Shown in pieces: positions 42,238-54,771 of a stretch of DNA of 64,000 nt (position 1 is its first letter; each line of letters begins with the position of its first letter). The DNA comes from Lolium rigidum. Its lineage: Eukaryota > Streptophyta > Magnoliopsida > Poales > Poaceae. The translations under genes and the position numbers were made by a program. The stretch spans positions 91,243,276 to 91,307,275 of the forward strand of contig NC_061508.1 in assembly GCF_022539505.1 (NCBI RefSeq), read 5' to 3'. The notes beneath the pieces are model-generated. The model saw only the letters and a program-made list of their open reading frames with translations. It was not told the origin of the DNA and did no database searches.

Positions 42238-45200
42238 ATGGTATGTTTTCAAATAGCAGAGTTCTTGGAGACTTGGCTAAACATCTACATATCGATCAGA
42301 TCACAATTTAGATTTTGTTGCTATTTCTGAAACTGGCAGACGTGATTTCTCTCAAAGTCTACTTAATCGTCTTTCTGGCGGTTTGGACTTTGAGTGGATA
42401 TCTAGTCCTCCACGCGGTCGGTCGGGAGGTATTCTGGTAGGAGTAAGATCAGATACCATGGAAGTTCTAGCAAGTTCGAGTGGAGATTATCATATTAAGA
42501 TCCATATTCGGAACAGAGCTGACAATTTCCATTGGAGTCTAGTTTCTATTTATGGGGCCGCTTAGGATGAATTTAAGGCTGACTTTCTGCGTGAGCTGGT
42601 AAACCTAGCAAAAGATAATCCACATCCAATTTTAATTGGGGGAGACTTCAATTTGCTTAGGTTTCGCCATGAGAAAAGTAAAGGCCGGTTCGATGATCAT
42701 TGGCCCTTCATTTTCAATGCTGTTATTGACAGCCTTGATTTGAAGGAAGTCGAGATGATTGGGAGACAATTCACTTGGGCAAATAGTCTCCCTAACCCCA
42801 CGTTTGAAAAACTTGATAGAGTTCTTATGGTTGTTGAATGGGAATCTAAATTCCCTATGGTATCCGTAAGGGCTCTTGAGCGACTCGAACGTCTTTCTGA
42901 TCATGCACCGATACTTTTAACCACTGGAGCATCTAGACCGCCAATTAACCACCGTTTCAAATTTGAATTGGGTTGGTTACAGCGGGAAGGATTCCATGAG
43001 ATGGTTAAAAATGTATGGAGCAGACCTGTACGAGCGTCCTCTCCCATAATAATGTGGAACAAAAAGATGCGTTTGTTACGCAGTCACCTTACTGGATGGG
43101 CACGTCAGATAACGGGCATTCTTAAAAAAGAAAAGCTAAGGCTTTCAACCATTATTGATGGTTTAGAAGCTTTGGCTGAGATGAGGCCTCTTTCTACGCA
43201 AGAGATTGAACTCAAAAATCAATCAAATGCTGAGATTGCGAGATTACTCCGTGAGGAGGAAATCAAATGGTACCAAAGGTCTAAAAGCCAGTTCATCCTT
43301 GGAGGAGATTCGAATACAAGGTACTTCCATAGCATTGCCAATGGCAGGCATAGGAAGAAACGTATTCATAATCTTATTCAGGACAAAGGTATCATTGAAG
43401 GTCAGGAACATCTTAAGGCTTATATTACCAGTTATTATAAAGATCTGTTTGGAGCTCCAGAGGAAGGATCCTTCTCTTTGGATGAATCCCGAACGGATGA
43501 TATACCCCAAGTGTCTATGGAGGAGAATAACCTTCTTACTCGCTCAATACTCGAAGAGGAGGTAAGAAGGGCCGTTTTCCAAATGGAACACAACAAAGCT
43601 CCAGGTCCGGATGGTTTCCCAGCTGAATTCTATCAAATCTTTTGGGACACTATTAAATCGGACCTTCTTGCTTTATTCAGCTGTCTTCACGACGGAGAAC
43701 TGGAGTTATTTCGTCTAAATTTTGGAGAGACAATTTTGTTACCGAAAGTTAATGAGGCAGAAAGGATACAACAATACAGACCCATATGCCTTCTTAATGT
43801 CAGTTTCAAAATCTTCACAAAAGTGGCCACTATTAGACTAAACTCAGTTGCGGATCATGTAGTTCGACGCTCTCAGACTGCTTTTATGCAAGGGAGAAAC
43901 ATCCTGGATGGGGTGGTCACCTTGCACGAAACGGTACATGAATTACATACCAAAAAGTTGAATGGGGTTATTTTAAAGCTTGATTTTGAGAAAGCATATG
44001 ATAAAGTGAAATGGTCTTTTCTCGACCAGACACTCCGTATGAAAGGCTTCTCTTTTGAATGGCGTGCTTTGATTAATTCCTTTGTGTCTGGGGGTAGTGT
44101 AGGCATCAAAGTCAATGACGATGTTGGAAAATACTTTCAAACACTAAAAGGTCTCAGACAGGGTGATCCCTTATCACCGATGCTATTTAATATAGTAGCT
44201 GATATGCTTGCCATTATGATTGAACGTGCTAAGATGGACGGCCTGATTGAAGGGGTAGTCCCACATCTTGTGGATGGGGGACTTTCTATTCTTCAGTACG
44301 CCGATGATACAATTCTTTTCATGGAACACGACCTTGTGAAAGCCACAAACCTGAAATTGATTATTTCGGCGTTTGAGCAATTATCAGGTCTAAAAATTGA
44401 CTTCCATAAAAGTGAATTCTTTTGTTTCGGTGAGACACAAAATGAAGTCCACGCTTACGCCGAGTTGTTCGGTTGTGGGCAGGGCCAGTTTCCAATGAGG
44501 TATTTGGGTATTCCGGTTCATTTTCGGAGACTCACGATTGCCGAATGGAAATTAGTCAAGGAAAGACTTCAGAAACGTCTTAGCAGTTGGAAAGGCAAGT
44601 TATTATCCATTGGAGGAAGATTGATTCTAATTAATTCAGTACTAACGAATTTGGTACTGCATATGGTCTCTTTCTTCCTCTTGCCCAAAGGAGTCTTACA
44701 AAAACTGGACTAATACCGGTCAAGATTCTTTTGGCAAGGAGATAATGAGAAGAAGAAATATCGATTGACAAAATGGAGTGTTGTTTGCTGTCCTAAAGAC
44801 CAAGGAGGGCTGGGTATTCACGACCTAGAGGTCAAGAATACTGCTCTCCTAGGTAAGTGGCTATTCAGGCTGCTTACGGAGGAAGGGACCTAGCAAACAA
44901 TGCTTAAAAGGAAATATATTGGCACAAAAGCATTATCACAGGTTACTTGGAAACCAGGTGATTCTCATTTTTGGGCTGGCGCCTAATGGCAACGAAGAAC
45001 CGTCATGGTACATTTTCCATTAAGGATGGATCGGAAATTCGTTTCTGGGAGGATAGGTGGCTTGATGGCACACCCCTCCGAGAACAATATCCCGCTTTGT
45101 ATTCTGTAGTGCGTTACAAAAATGAGACCATCGCTAAGGTGATGGACAATTCTCCTCCAAATGTAACGTTCCGTAGGGATTTGTCAGGACAGAGATTGTT

Positions 45201-45906
45201 GGACTGGAATGCCTTACTTCAACGTTTGGCGAATGTTCATCTACAACCTGGTCATGACGAATTTCGTTGGAATCTACATGAAAATGGTAAATTTTCGGTA
45301 GCTTCCATGTACAATGCACTTATTCATCCGGATTTACCAATCGATACACCTAATAACAATAAACTTTGGAAGTTGAAAATCCCTTTGCGGATAAAGGTAT
45401 TTGGATGGTACCTCCACAAAGGCGTTATTCTCACCAAAGATAATCTAACTAAGCGGAATTGGCAAGGGAGTAAACAATGTGCTTTCTGTCACCAGGAGGA
45501 GACAATAAAGCACTTGTTTTTCAATTGCAGGTTCGCTAGGTCTATATGGTCAGTCATCCAGTTAGCTTCGAGCTTGTATCAGCCACGTAGTGTTACCAAT
45601 ATCTTCGGGAATTGGCTAAATGGCGTTGATCCTAGGTTCAAGAAGCATATTAGGGTGGGAGCGATTGCCATTATTTGGTCGCTTTGGCTATGTAGAAATG
45701 ATAAATTGTTTAATGGTACTAATTCTTCTCTGTTGCAGGTTATATACCGGTGTACCAACACCCTCCGCTTATGGTCGTCGCTCCAGTGTGTGGAGCACCG
45801 AGACCTGTTTACGGAGGTCTGTTCACGGTTGGAAGCTACGGCGAGGGATACTTTCTCCCTACATGGATGGCAGCATAATCTAAGGATCGAAGCTCCTCCA
45901 GTTTAG
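42238..45906 (+). pseudogene. LINE ORF2: endonuclease, reverse transcriptase, zf-RVT
   Basis: The APE-type endonuclease spans 42238-42960 with FVAISETGRRDFS (frameshift near 42300), a stop at 42563, LIGGDFNLL (42635) and SDHAPILL (42900). RT follows in the open stretch 42653-44713: NKAPGPDGFPAEFYQ (43592), FEKAYDKVKW, GLRQGDPLSPMLFNI (44150) and the intact catalytic YADD at 44297-44308. A stop at 44711, a second stop near 44892 and a frameshift near 44980 precede the C-terminal part (44971-45906). That part contains FWEDRWLDGTPL and the zf-RVT cluster CAFCHQEETIKHLFFNC. These few lesions and the intact active site suggest recent activity. Confidence 0.88.
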
Positions 45907-46134
45907 GCGTCTTTACAATTTCTCAATATGATATGTAATCTCGCCTTTTATTTTGGTGTCAAGACTAAACAACGGTTGTGTGCATCTAAGATATGCAGAG
46001 GTCGGGTGTAATGGCTTAAAACTCTTAAGTAATAAAGCGCCCCTTATCGAACAAAAAATCTAAAGAATGGTCCAACACAGCCTTAATTTTCCCCAGAATA
46101 GAGATAAGAGATCCTTCCTACTAAAATAGTATAA

Positions 46135-46870
46135 GCAATATGATTGGTTGGAATATAGTTTGGACAAGGATAAGGCTTATTGCTTCTATTGCTATCTTTT
46201 CAAATATATTGGGCATGAAAATTTTGGGCATGATGTCTTCAACAAGTTGGGGTATATGATAATTGGAAAAATGCGACGAAAGCATTCCGTAAGCATGTCG
46301 GTGGGTCATGTAGCATTCATAATATTTCAAGGGCAGCATGTGATGATTTTAAGAATCAAAATGCAAGTGTGAAAAGCAAAGTAACAACTTATACCAGTGG
46401 GGAGAAATTCAACTCGGCTCCCGGGTGCGTATGCTCCCTATACCAAAAAATCTTATTTCGAAGTGTCAAAAAAATTTGATAAAAAATTCTACATGTACAT
46501 CTTCATAATATATGTGCGTTCGTCAAGTTTCAAGAAAAACCAACATTTTTTGTGGACTATGTAAAAAAGAGAAATTTTATCTTGTAAAAAGCATTATTTC
46601 TAGCACTAAGTTTTGTCTTTTTTACACACCTCACATGGCAAGTCGATTTTTTATGAAACAACTTTGTAAGCGTGTAGCACGTGAACATGTATGTGCGAAT
46701 TTTTCATTTCATTTTTTTTGAAATTCAAAATGTGTGTAAGGTGCATTTTAAACTAAAGGGAGCATATGCTCCCATGTTCCAAAACATCACTACCAGTGGG
46801 TCACTTGTAAAGTATAAAACTCATGTGGATACTTCTTTAGGTATTGTAAGTTATCTAGCATTGCAATTTC
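46135..46870 (+). pseudogene. TTF-type zinc-finger / hAT-like protein fragment, split by a MITE
   Basis: 46148-46250 encodes WLEYSLDKDKAYCFYCYLFK and HENFGHDVFNKLGY, the TTF zinc-finger motif of hAT-derived ZMYM-like proteins. After a frameshift near 46258, another frame gives NATKAFRKHVGGSCSIHN and DDFKNQNASVKSKVTTYTSG. The peptide then resumes after the MITE with SLVKYKTHVDTSLGIVSYLA (46800-46865). The DUF4371 and dimerisation regions are missing, so only the N-terminal 140 or so residues remain. Whether it was a domesticated gene or a hAT transposase is unclear. Confidence 0.7.
46401..46790. mobile_element. MITE with 9-bp target duplication (Mutator-like)
   Basis: The direct repeat taccagtgg lies at 46392-46400 and 46791-46799, flanking a 390-bp AT-rich sequence. 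Its ends carry imperfectly inverted blocks (ggctcccgggtgcgtatgctccc near 46416; gggagcatatgctccc near 46759-46774). Nine-base duplications are typical of Mutator-like insertions. Removing the insert restores the reading direction of the zinc-finger fragment, confirming the boundaries. Confidence 0.78.
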
Positions 46871-47065
46871 GCCCGACATCAATTTTTTCCGTCCTTGGCC
46901 ACTGGCCACGGCCGGACCCAGTAAGCAGCCATTTCGATTTGGATAACCTTCGTATTCTGTACCACCACCATGGATCGCTGCTTATAATCTCAGATTCTTT
47001 CATCTTAATCGCTCACTGCAGGCTCAGGATCATGCGTCTTCGCAGGAGCCAGGAAGATGAGCTGA
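46871..47065. other. Short intergenic segment
   Basis: No domain or repeat recognised. It ends with TGA (47063-47065) at the left end of the second CACTA element. Confidence 0.45.
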
Positions 47066-47069
47066 CACT

Positions 47070-47282
47070 GGTAGAAAAAAAGGGCTTTAGTCTCGGTTCG
47101 CAACTGCCATTAGTCGCGGTTGCGCAACCGGGACTAATTAAGCGCGACTAAAGACCCCCCTTTAGTCGCGGTTTCTTACGAACCGCGATTAAAGGTCCGT
47201 CCACGTGGGCGGCTAGCGTGCGCCTGGGGGAAGGACCTTTAGTCCCGGTTTGTGTCCCCAACCGGGACTAAAGGCTATTTCG
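47070..47282. repeat. Left subterminal repeats of the second CACTA element
   Basis: Alternating direct and inverted tttagtcgcggtt / aaccgggactaa words, with methylatable CGCGG/CCGGG variation. Confidence 0.82.
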
Positions 47283-47287
47283 TTAAT

Positions 47288-47999
47288 TGTTGGGGGGATG
47301 ACCCCCGGTATGCCAAAGGCATGCCAAACCGGATGGTTTGAGCCATCAAGATACCGGTTTAATGTTCGTACCGGAACTAAAAGATAAGAGTTTAGCTAAG
47401 TGGAGCTAAGCCGGTATCCCCAAGAGGGGTATACCGGAACCAGGTAAGAAGATACCGGACCTCCGGAAGGACGAGCAGGTCGGCAGGACTGGTCAAAGAT
47501 TCTCTCCAGAGCTAGAAGACAAAGATGAGCTAAGCAAAGTAACTTTAGACGAAGGGCTGACGATAAAGAGAAGGATGACGGTCAAAGAAGCCGGAGGACG
47601 TCAGCGCCCCTGATTAAAGAGGACTCCGGTGTCATCTATGATTAAAGTAGCTTTGTAAAGTAGTTTGTCTAGTCAAAGATGCCATTAGGGTTTCTTCCAG
47701 TGTAAGCCACCCTCTCCCCTATATAAGGAGAGGGGGTACTGCCTCCTACAGGCGCGAGACCACAGAGAGATCAGTGAACAAGAACTTGTAACCATGTTGA
47801 GATCAATGAAGCTAGCGATCTAGTAAAGAGTTCTTCCTCTTGTCTCTCTTCTTGTGTACCGACCTTTGGTTGTGTTCTTGAGGAAAGCATCCGGAAGTTC
47901 TTCCCATCTAATCGCAAACCCTCCCCCGAATCCTCATAGCGTCCATTCGGCCCCAACTTAAGCCATCCTATGGCATCCGTCTCGTTCACCACGACGACA
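47288..47999 (+). repeat. 5' LTR of the Tat Gypsy
   Basis: TGTTGGGGGGATGACCCCCG start, GACGACA end, with TATA box tatataagg at 47720-47728, about 280 bp before the LTR end. The leader contains taaagagttcttcctcttgt. Confidence 0.93.
47720..47728 (+). promoter_or_regulatory. TATA box of the Tat Gypsy LTR
   Basis: ctatataaggagaggg in a C-rich context. The same box lies at 61417-61425 in the 3' LTR. Confidence 0.75.
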
Positions 48000-48002
48000 G
48001 CT

Positions 48003-48020
48003 TGGCGCCCACCGTGGGGC
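48003..48020 (+). other. Primer-binding site, probably tRNA-Lys
   Basis: TGGCGCCCACCGTGGGGC begins 3 nt after the LTR. Its complement matches the plant tRNA-Lys 3' end as I recall it (GCCCCACGGTGGGCGCCA). Confidence 0.7.
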
Positions 48021-48307
48021 ATGAAGTGGCGCATGCAGGAATACATATTCGGGCGGGCCTCCTCGAGTTCGCCGGCGAGCGGACAGTGTCTGCGCTCGTC
48101 CGCAGCTTCTACTCCATCGACTTCATCAACGACAACGCGGGCTGCTTCGCCAACGGCGGCATCTTCCCCAAGAACGGCCGCATCATCGAGTTCGGCAGCC
48201 ACCGCGTCTACTTCGGCACCGTCCCCGTGCGCCTCTCGCCGGTGCTGGTGGCACCGGATCCGCCAAGGTGGCTTTGTGCAGGCCGCGCCGCCGGAAGCGT
48301 CGAGGTG

Positions 48308-50774
48308 ATGATGGCTGGCGTAGCCGGCGCGGGCAAGGAGGCTGCGGACGAAGTTGCTGGTCGTGCGGCAGCGACCCGTGCGGCCAAGCCACCGCTGGAG
48401 CGCGACACCGGCGCGCCGGGAGCGTCTTCCGCACCACCGGCAACACCTCTCCAAGCGGCGATGAACGCGCTGGCAACCCCCATCGCGCAGAACATCGACC
48501 CGGCAACGGCTCAGGCGGAGCTGGAGGCGCAGCGCCAGAAGATACTCGAGAGCGGCAAAGACGTCGTCAGGGCGCAGCGCGAGCTGAACCTAACCGTACG
48601 TGAGTATAACGCTGCCCATGGCTTTGCTTCTGTTAGCGCTCATGCCGCTAGGATACCGGAAAACCGGCTTAAGGCTCGCAATCTAGATCAGGATTTGCGT
48701 AAGGAAGTTCTTACCGGCAAGAGTACCTCCGCATCTCGTTAGCATTGTAGAGAAACCTAAGTACAAGCAGTCCGGATAAAACCATAAAAGCTGCTAAGGC
48801 TGCCGTAGATCCGTGTGACTCGCTACCGGAGAGGCTCGGCAAAACAACAAGAGCGTGTCGAGAGCTGCTAGATACCGTAGAGCAGCAGAACGCCGAGCAG
48901 CTGGCTAAGCCGAACAAGGCTATAGCCTCGAAATCCGCGCGTTCAACAAAGAATGCCGGAAGCAAGTCCCATGGGCAGGCCTCGTCCCCCATCCGGACGA
49001 AGAAAAGAAAAAGAAGTGAACGCACGGCAGATGACTGTGTACGATCCGGTCCTTGCCGGTAAACAAAAAGCCGGGCAACACGATGCCGGTAGAAAAAGCC
49101 AAGGGGCAGAGCGAGGCTACGCCAAGGAAGGCTATGCCGGAAACAATCATGCCGGTAGACATGAAACCGGGCAAAACTATCCGGCTGCAAGGGCAGCGTA
49201 TGATGATGAGGAAGAGATGCCTCCACCAAGGTACCGGCAGGCAAGGGCCGCGGCACCGTAACGTTACGATGAAGCCGATTCGACAAGACTCACCGCTACC
49301 GGAAACCTTTGGGAGAGCGGTTGGGAGAAAGAAACTTACCGGAACGGGATGCGAGGCACCGTCTGGACAGAGTATACCTGTCTGAAATGATTGAGGCAGA
49401 GGGTCCTCCGGGTCCAAAATGCTTTGGCCCAAGGATCATGAAAGAACCACCACCAGTCCGCAACTTTCAGTTGCCCCGTGACACCAAAACATACGATGGC
49501 ACCACTAAGCCGGAAGACTGGCTCGCGGATTACGTGACCGCGGTATACGTTGCTGGTGGCGGAGGAGTCATAGCCGGAGGAGGAAACCGGCGTTGGGCCG
49601 TGAGAATTGTGCCGACGTTCCTAGTAGGACCGGCAAGAATCCGGCTGAACAACTTGCCGGAAGGAAGCATAAATGGCTGGTTGGATTTTGAGGAAGCTTT
49701 TGTGAGCAACTTCAGCAAGACTCTACGAAGGCCAAACAGGCCTCAGCAGCTCGCTTTGTGCGTGCAGCGCCCGCAGGAAACAGACCGGGATTACCTGACC
49801 CGGTGGAACTCCACCAGAAATTCTTGTGAAGGGGTGATAGAGGCGCATGCCATCGCTTGGTTTAGCCAAGGATGCCGGCGAGGTTCGCCTTTGTGGCAAA
49901 GGCTGCAGAGGAACATGCCAACAACGTTGGCGGAGATGATGCGTGTGGCGGATAACTACGCGTTGGGAGACCCAATGCAACCGGCGATACAAGCCGAGCC
50001 GGAACAATCAAACCCGCCTCAACAGCAGTACCGGGACAACCGGAACAACAAGAGGAGGGAAGATTTCCCGGATCGAAGGTATGGCTCGCAGCAAGTTGCT
50101 GCCGTGCAGAAAACTCGATGCCGCCGGCAGCCGGAGGCAAAGAACCGGATCGCAGCCATGGGCTGGTCCTAAGAAACAAGGGTCGAAAAGAAACCCCGGG
50201 GCCGTAAAAGAACTGGCAAGAACCCGCGAAGTACACCATGGAAGCTGCCATGGATCAACCTTGCCGGTGGCACACGCCGAATCCGGCTCACCCGTCGAAC
50301 CACTTGACAAAAGATTGTACCTGGACCAAGTACTTGATGCAAAAGGGGGCGGTAAAAGACACCCAAGGGCAAGGAGGCAATGCAATGATGCCGCCACCGG
50401 ACATGCCGCGACAGCAGCAGCTACCACCACCACCACCGCTTACCGGGGCAAACGCCTTACCGGTACACCCTCGAAGAAACAGCAAGCAATATCAGCAAGT
50501 CAATCAGGTGGGAGAAGGCTACGGCCAACCACCTCCACCGACACCCTTGGGCCGGAACGTTTATAAGGACCCAGATGTGTGCCGTGTCGTGTTCGTAACC
50601 GAGCCGACAGACAAGCAAAGCCTCGCGCCGTCGTTCCATGGAGGTGAACGCGGTGATGCCGGCAGTGCCAAAATACATGCCCCGGTCGAGCAGAACTCTC
50701 ATGGTCATACCGGGATCATCCTAAAATCATGCCGAACCCGGGTGGCTACGCTCTCGTGGTGGACCCAATCATGA
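48308..50774 (+). pseudogene. Tat Gypsy gag, interrupted
   Basis: An N-terminal Ala-rich part runs from 48308 to 48742 (MMAGVAGAGKEAADEVAGRA, then a helical segment AELEAQRQKILESGKDVVRA). A degenerate stretch (48743-49308) has stops in all frames. The capsid domain at 49309-50172 contains TKTYDGTTKPEDWLADYVTA and FEEAFVSNFSKTLRRPNRPQ, the Retrotrans_gag signature. The C-terminal part (50238-50774) has a His/Cys-containing CRWHTPNPAHPSNHLTKDC and Pro-rich repeats (PPPPPL). Gag forms the particle that packages element RNA. Frame changes near 50170 and 50700 prevent one continuous product here. Confidence 0.82.
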
Positions 50775-53700
50775 AGGGGCCCACGACTCGCGTCAAGTTC
50801 AGCAAGGTGCCGATAGACAATGGGAGCAGCATAAACATAATGTACAAGCACACCATGCATACCCTGGGCATAACAGAAAACATGCTTCAGCCAACGCACA
50901 CGACGTTCCATGGAATCGTTCCGGGTTTGTCCCGCGCACCGGTTGGAAAAGTCCGGTGGATGTGTCGTTTGGAGGACGTGACAATTGCCGGGTTGAAAAC
51001 CTTGAGTTTGAGGTGGTGGACTTAGATAGTCCGTACCATGCTTTGCCGGGGAGACCGGCGCCGGCGGCCTTCATGGCCTCGACCCACACGGCGTATCTCA
51101 AGATGAAGATGCCGGCACCTCGTGGACCTCTCGACCGTGGTGGGAAACTACAAGATCTCGCCGGAAACAGCATCTGCCGGATCGAACCTAGCGGAATCGC
51201 TGGTGATCGCGGAGGAAAAAAGAAGGATGCAAACCGCAGTTGCGCTGGCTCAGTCCTCACAGTTGAGCTTAGCTGCAATGAGTGCAAGTCTGAGCGCTCC
51301 GGCGTTCAAACCGACAAAAGAAACAAAGGACATCGTGCTGGACCCGGCTTTCCCTGAGCGTACCGTTCAGTATCGGTGCCGGCCTCGTGAGGCATAGGAA
51401 AGCGCGCTCGTCGCCTTCCTCCGTGAGAATCGGAATATCTTTGCCTCGGTCTCACCGATGACTTGGTAGGTGTTCCGAGGGAGCTGGCTGAGCACTCTCT
51501 AAACGTTCGGAAGGATGCCAAGCCGGTGCGACAACCATTGCGCCGGTTCGCTGAAGATAGGAGGAAGATCATTGGAGAAGAGGTGACGAAGATGCTGGTT
51601 GCCGGTTTCATTGTGGAAGTCACGCATACTGAGTGGCTAGCCAATCCGGTGATGGTTGAAAAGAAGAAGGACGAGAACCTGGAGGCAAAGGCTCCGAAGG
51701 TGTGGCGCATGTGCATCGACTACACCAACCTCAACAAGGCTTGCCCAAGAGACCCTTTTCCTTTACCGCGGATCGATCAAGTGATTGATTCCACCGCCGG
51801 GTGTGAGTTGTTGTCTTTCCCGGATGCGTACTCCGGTTTCCACCAAATCCCCTTGAAAAAGGAAGATCAAATAAAACTCGCGTTCATTACCCCGCACGGG
51901 GCTTACCGCTATATCACTATGCCTTTGGTTTGCGCAACGCCGGTGCAACGTACCAGCGCCGTATGCAAAAATGCTTGTTTGATCAAATCGGAAAGAATGT
52001 GCAGGTGTATGTGGATGACATCGTGATAAAAACTAAGGTAAAAGATACCCTAATCGATGATATCCGGCAAACGTTTGATAACCTAAGAAGGTTCCGGATG
52101 AAACTCAATCCGGCAAAATGTACTTTCGGTGTCCCCGCCGGCAAGTCGCTGGGTTTCCTCGTCTCAAGCCGAGGCATTGAGGTCAATCCGGTAAAGATCC
52201 GGGCAATTGAGAGAATGACGGTACCGCAGGATCTGAAGGACATACAAAAGTTTACCGGAAGCTTAGCATCGCTAAGCCGGTTCATAAGCAGGTTAGGAGA
52301 AAAGGCCTTGCCGTTGTATGCTTTAATGAGAAAATCCGATAAGTTCGTCTGGACCCTCAGTGCGTACGCAGCGTTCAAGGAGCTGAAAACGATGTTAGCT
52401 ACCGCGCCAATATTGGCTTCGCCGTTGGAAAGAGAACCGATGTTGTTATACATAGCAGCAACCAACCGGGTCGTGAGTGTTGTTGTGGTAGTAGAAAGAG
52501 AAGAGGAAGGAAAACCGTCCCGCAGGCCGGTATACTACCCGAGCGAGGTGCTCTCCCTCTCAAAGCAAAACTACCCGCACTTCCGTAAAATGACCTATGG
52601 CGTGTTTATGGCCGCCACAAAGCTCAAGCACTACTTCGAGGAACATCCTATGAAGGTGGTGAGTGAAGCACCCATCTCCGATATCATGTGCAACAAGGAC
52701 GCTAGCGGCAGGATTGCTAAATGGGCAATACATATATCACCATATGTTCCGGTGTACGAAAGAAGAGATGCCATCAAATCGCAAGCTTTAGCTGATTTTT
52801 TGGTCGATTGGGCGGAAATGCAATACAAGCCCCCGGATCAAAGACCGGAATACTGGAAGATGCACTTTGATGGATCCAAGCTCAAGGAGGGTCTAGGTGC
52901 CGGCGTAGTGCTAACCTCACCAAGGGGAGATCATCTCCGGTATGTTTTACAAGTGCATTTCAGGGCATCAAACAATGTCGCTGAATATGAGGCCTTAATC
53001 CATGGGCTTAAAGTCGCAAAAGAAATCGGTGCACACCGGATCATTTGCTATGGAGATTCAGACCTTGTGGTGCAGCAGTTGTTCTGGGACCGGGACGCAA
53101 AAGATGCCAACATGGCCTCGTACCGGTTTCACGTGCAAAAGATTGCCGGCTTCTTCGAAGGCTGTGAATTTCACCATGTACCGCGTGCGTAAAATGAAGC
53201 CGCGGATGCTTTGTCCAAGATAGGCTCATCCCGACAAGAAATTCCTCCCGGAATAGCCTTGGCACACCTGAGAGTACCATCAATCAAGCCAAGTCCAGAG
53301 TCGGAATCAATTTTCGTACCGGAGTCACACATTGTACCAATGGATATCGACGAAGGAAACCCGGGAACTGTTTCGGTAAGCTCGGGACTGTTCCGGTAAG
53401 ATCGAACGCCGCCGCGCCGGTACCGGAAGAAACAATGCTGGTAGATAGCATGGACATAGACGTACCGGTATTCCTCGGTTCGGGAGACTCCGTCCCGGGT
53501 TAAACCTATTAAGGAATTCCTGATCAACGGCACCTTGCCGGCTGACGAAAATGAATCAAGGAGAATCCAAAGAAGGTCCAAGGCATATACGTTCATCAAT
53601 GGTGAAGTGTACAAGAGAAGCGTTACCGGTGTCCTTCAAAGATGTGTGGAACCGGAAGGGAAAGAAATGCTTGAGGAAATTCACCAAGGAGAATGTGGGC

Positions 53701-54771
53701 ATCATGCCTCATCAAGGGCGCTGGTAGCAAAAGTATTCCGGCATGGGTTTTACTGGCCCACTGCTTTGGGGAACGCTGAGGATTTGGTAAGAAAATGCAA
53801 CGGGTGCCAGAGGTACGCCAAGCAAAATCATACCTCAGCGTCCGGTTTAAAGACAATACCATTAACATGGCCGTTTGCTGTTTGGTGCCTTGACATGGTT
53901 GGCCCATTCAAGACCGCAAGAAGCAGCATGACCCACATCTTGGTTATGGTGGATAAATTCACCAAGTGGGTAGAAGTGAAACCCGTCGCAAAATGTGATG
54001 GGCACACAGCAGATGAAGTTCTTAAAAGATGTCATTTTGCGGTATGGATACCCGCACAAGCATTATTACCGACAATGGAACCAACTTTGCTCAAGGTGAG
54101 TTCAAAAGGTTTTGTGAGGATAAGAACATCCGGTTGGATTTGTGCTCGGTGGCACACCCACAAGGCAACGGCCAAGTGGAAAGAATGAATGCTTTGGTAC
54201 TCTCCGGTATCAAACCCATACTCATTGACGCGGTGGAAAAATCACCAGGGTGTTGGCTTGATGAGATACCATCAGTGCCGTGGAGTATAAGAACAACTCC
54301 AAACCGGTCTACCGGATACACTCCGTTCTTCATGGTTTATGGAGCGAAGCGGTCATACCAACCGACATCATCCATGATTCACCAAGAGTACAGCTCTATA
54401 CTGAGCAAGAGGTCAAAGAGGCCAGAGAAAATGATGTGGACTTGCTAGAAGAAGCAAGAGAGCTAGCTTTGGCAAGAACAGCCATTTACCAAAGAAACCT
54501 CGTACGCTATCATGACCGGAAAGTTAATCCAAGAGTTTTCCGGGAAGGAGATCTTGTGCTTCGCCTAGTGCAGCGCACTGAAGGCCGGCATAAGCTCTTG
54601 CCACCTTGGGAAGGTCCCTTCATTGTAAGCAAGGTGCTTCACAATGATGCATACTACCTAATTGATGCACAGGAGTGGAAAGAAGGAAAGGCGGACAAGT
54701 CCGGAGAGGAGAGCAAGCGTCCATGGAACGTAGCTCGTTGCGTCCTTTCTACTCTTGAAGTGGTGGTGTAA
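50715..54771 (+). pseudogene. Tat Gypsy pol: protease, RT, two RNase H domains, integrase
   Basis: Protease comes first, with VPIDNGSSINI (active D-N-G at 50816-50824) and continuing to about 51100. RT starts in 51463-51930 (MCIDYTNLNKACPRDPFPLP, LSFPDAYSGFHQI). After a frameshift near 51930 it continues at 51930-53192 with NAGATYQRRMQKC, catalytic YVDD at 52008-52019 and TFGVPAGKSLGFLVS. A connecting RNase H region (52400-52650) is followed by an archaeal-type RNase H (MHFDGSKLKEGLGAGVVL, NVAEYEALIHGL, YGDSDLVV). A stop lies at 53190. Integrase (53535-54771) has HHCC zinc finger H...H...CNGCQRY, first Asp in WCLDMVGP, second Asp in IITDNGTNF (54063), Glu in GQVERMN and a C-terminal GPF-type module. 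It crosses frameshifts near 54030 and 54370. All catalytic residues remain visible. Confidence 0.9.

Larger units (their letters stand above)
40191..46050 (+). mobile_element. L1-type LINE, nearly full length
   Basis: Two ORFs in order (ORF1, then endonuclease-RT ORF2), followed by a 3' untranslated region with aataaagcgccc and aacaaaaaatc near 46030-46055. Its coding regions are the best preserved of the LINEs in this window. A handful of stops and frameshifts remain. The exact 5' edge and target duplication were not found. Confidence 0.85.

Noticed and set aside
47771..48742. Minus-strand frame of 227 codons across the Tat 5' LTR and gag start
   Set aside because: Shadow of the plus-strand gag N-terminus and LTR; no independent motif or splice structure.
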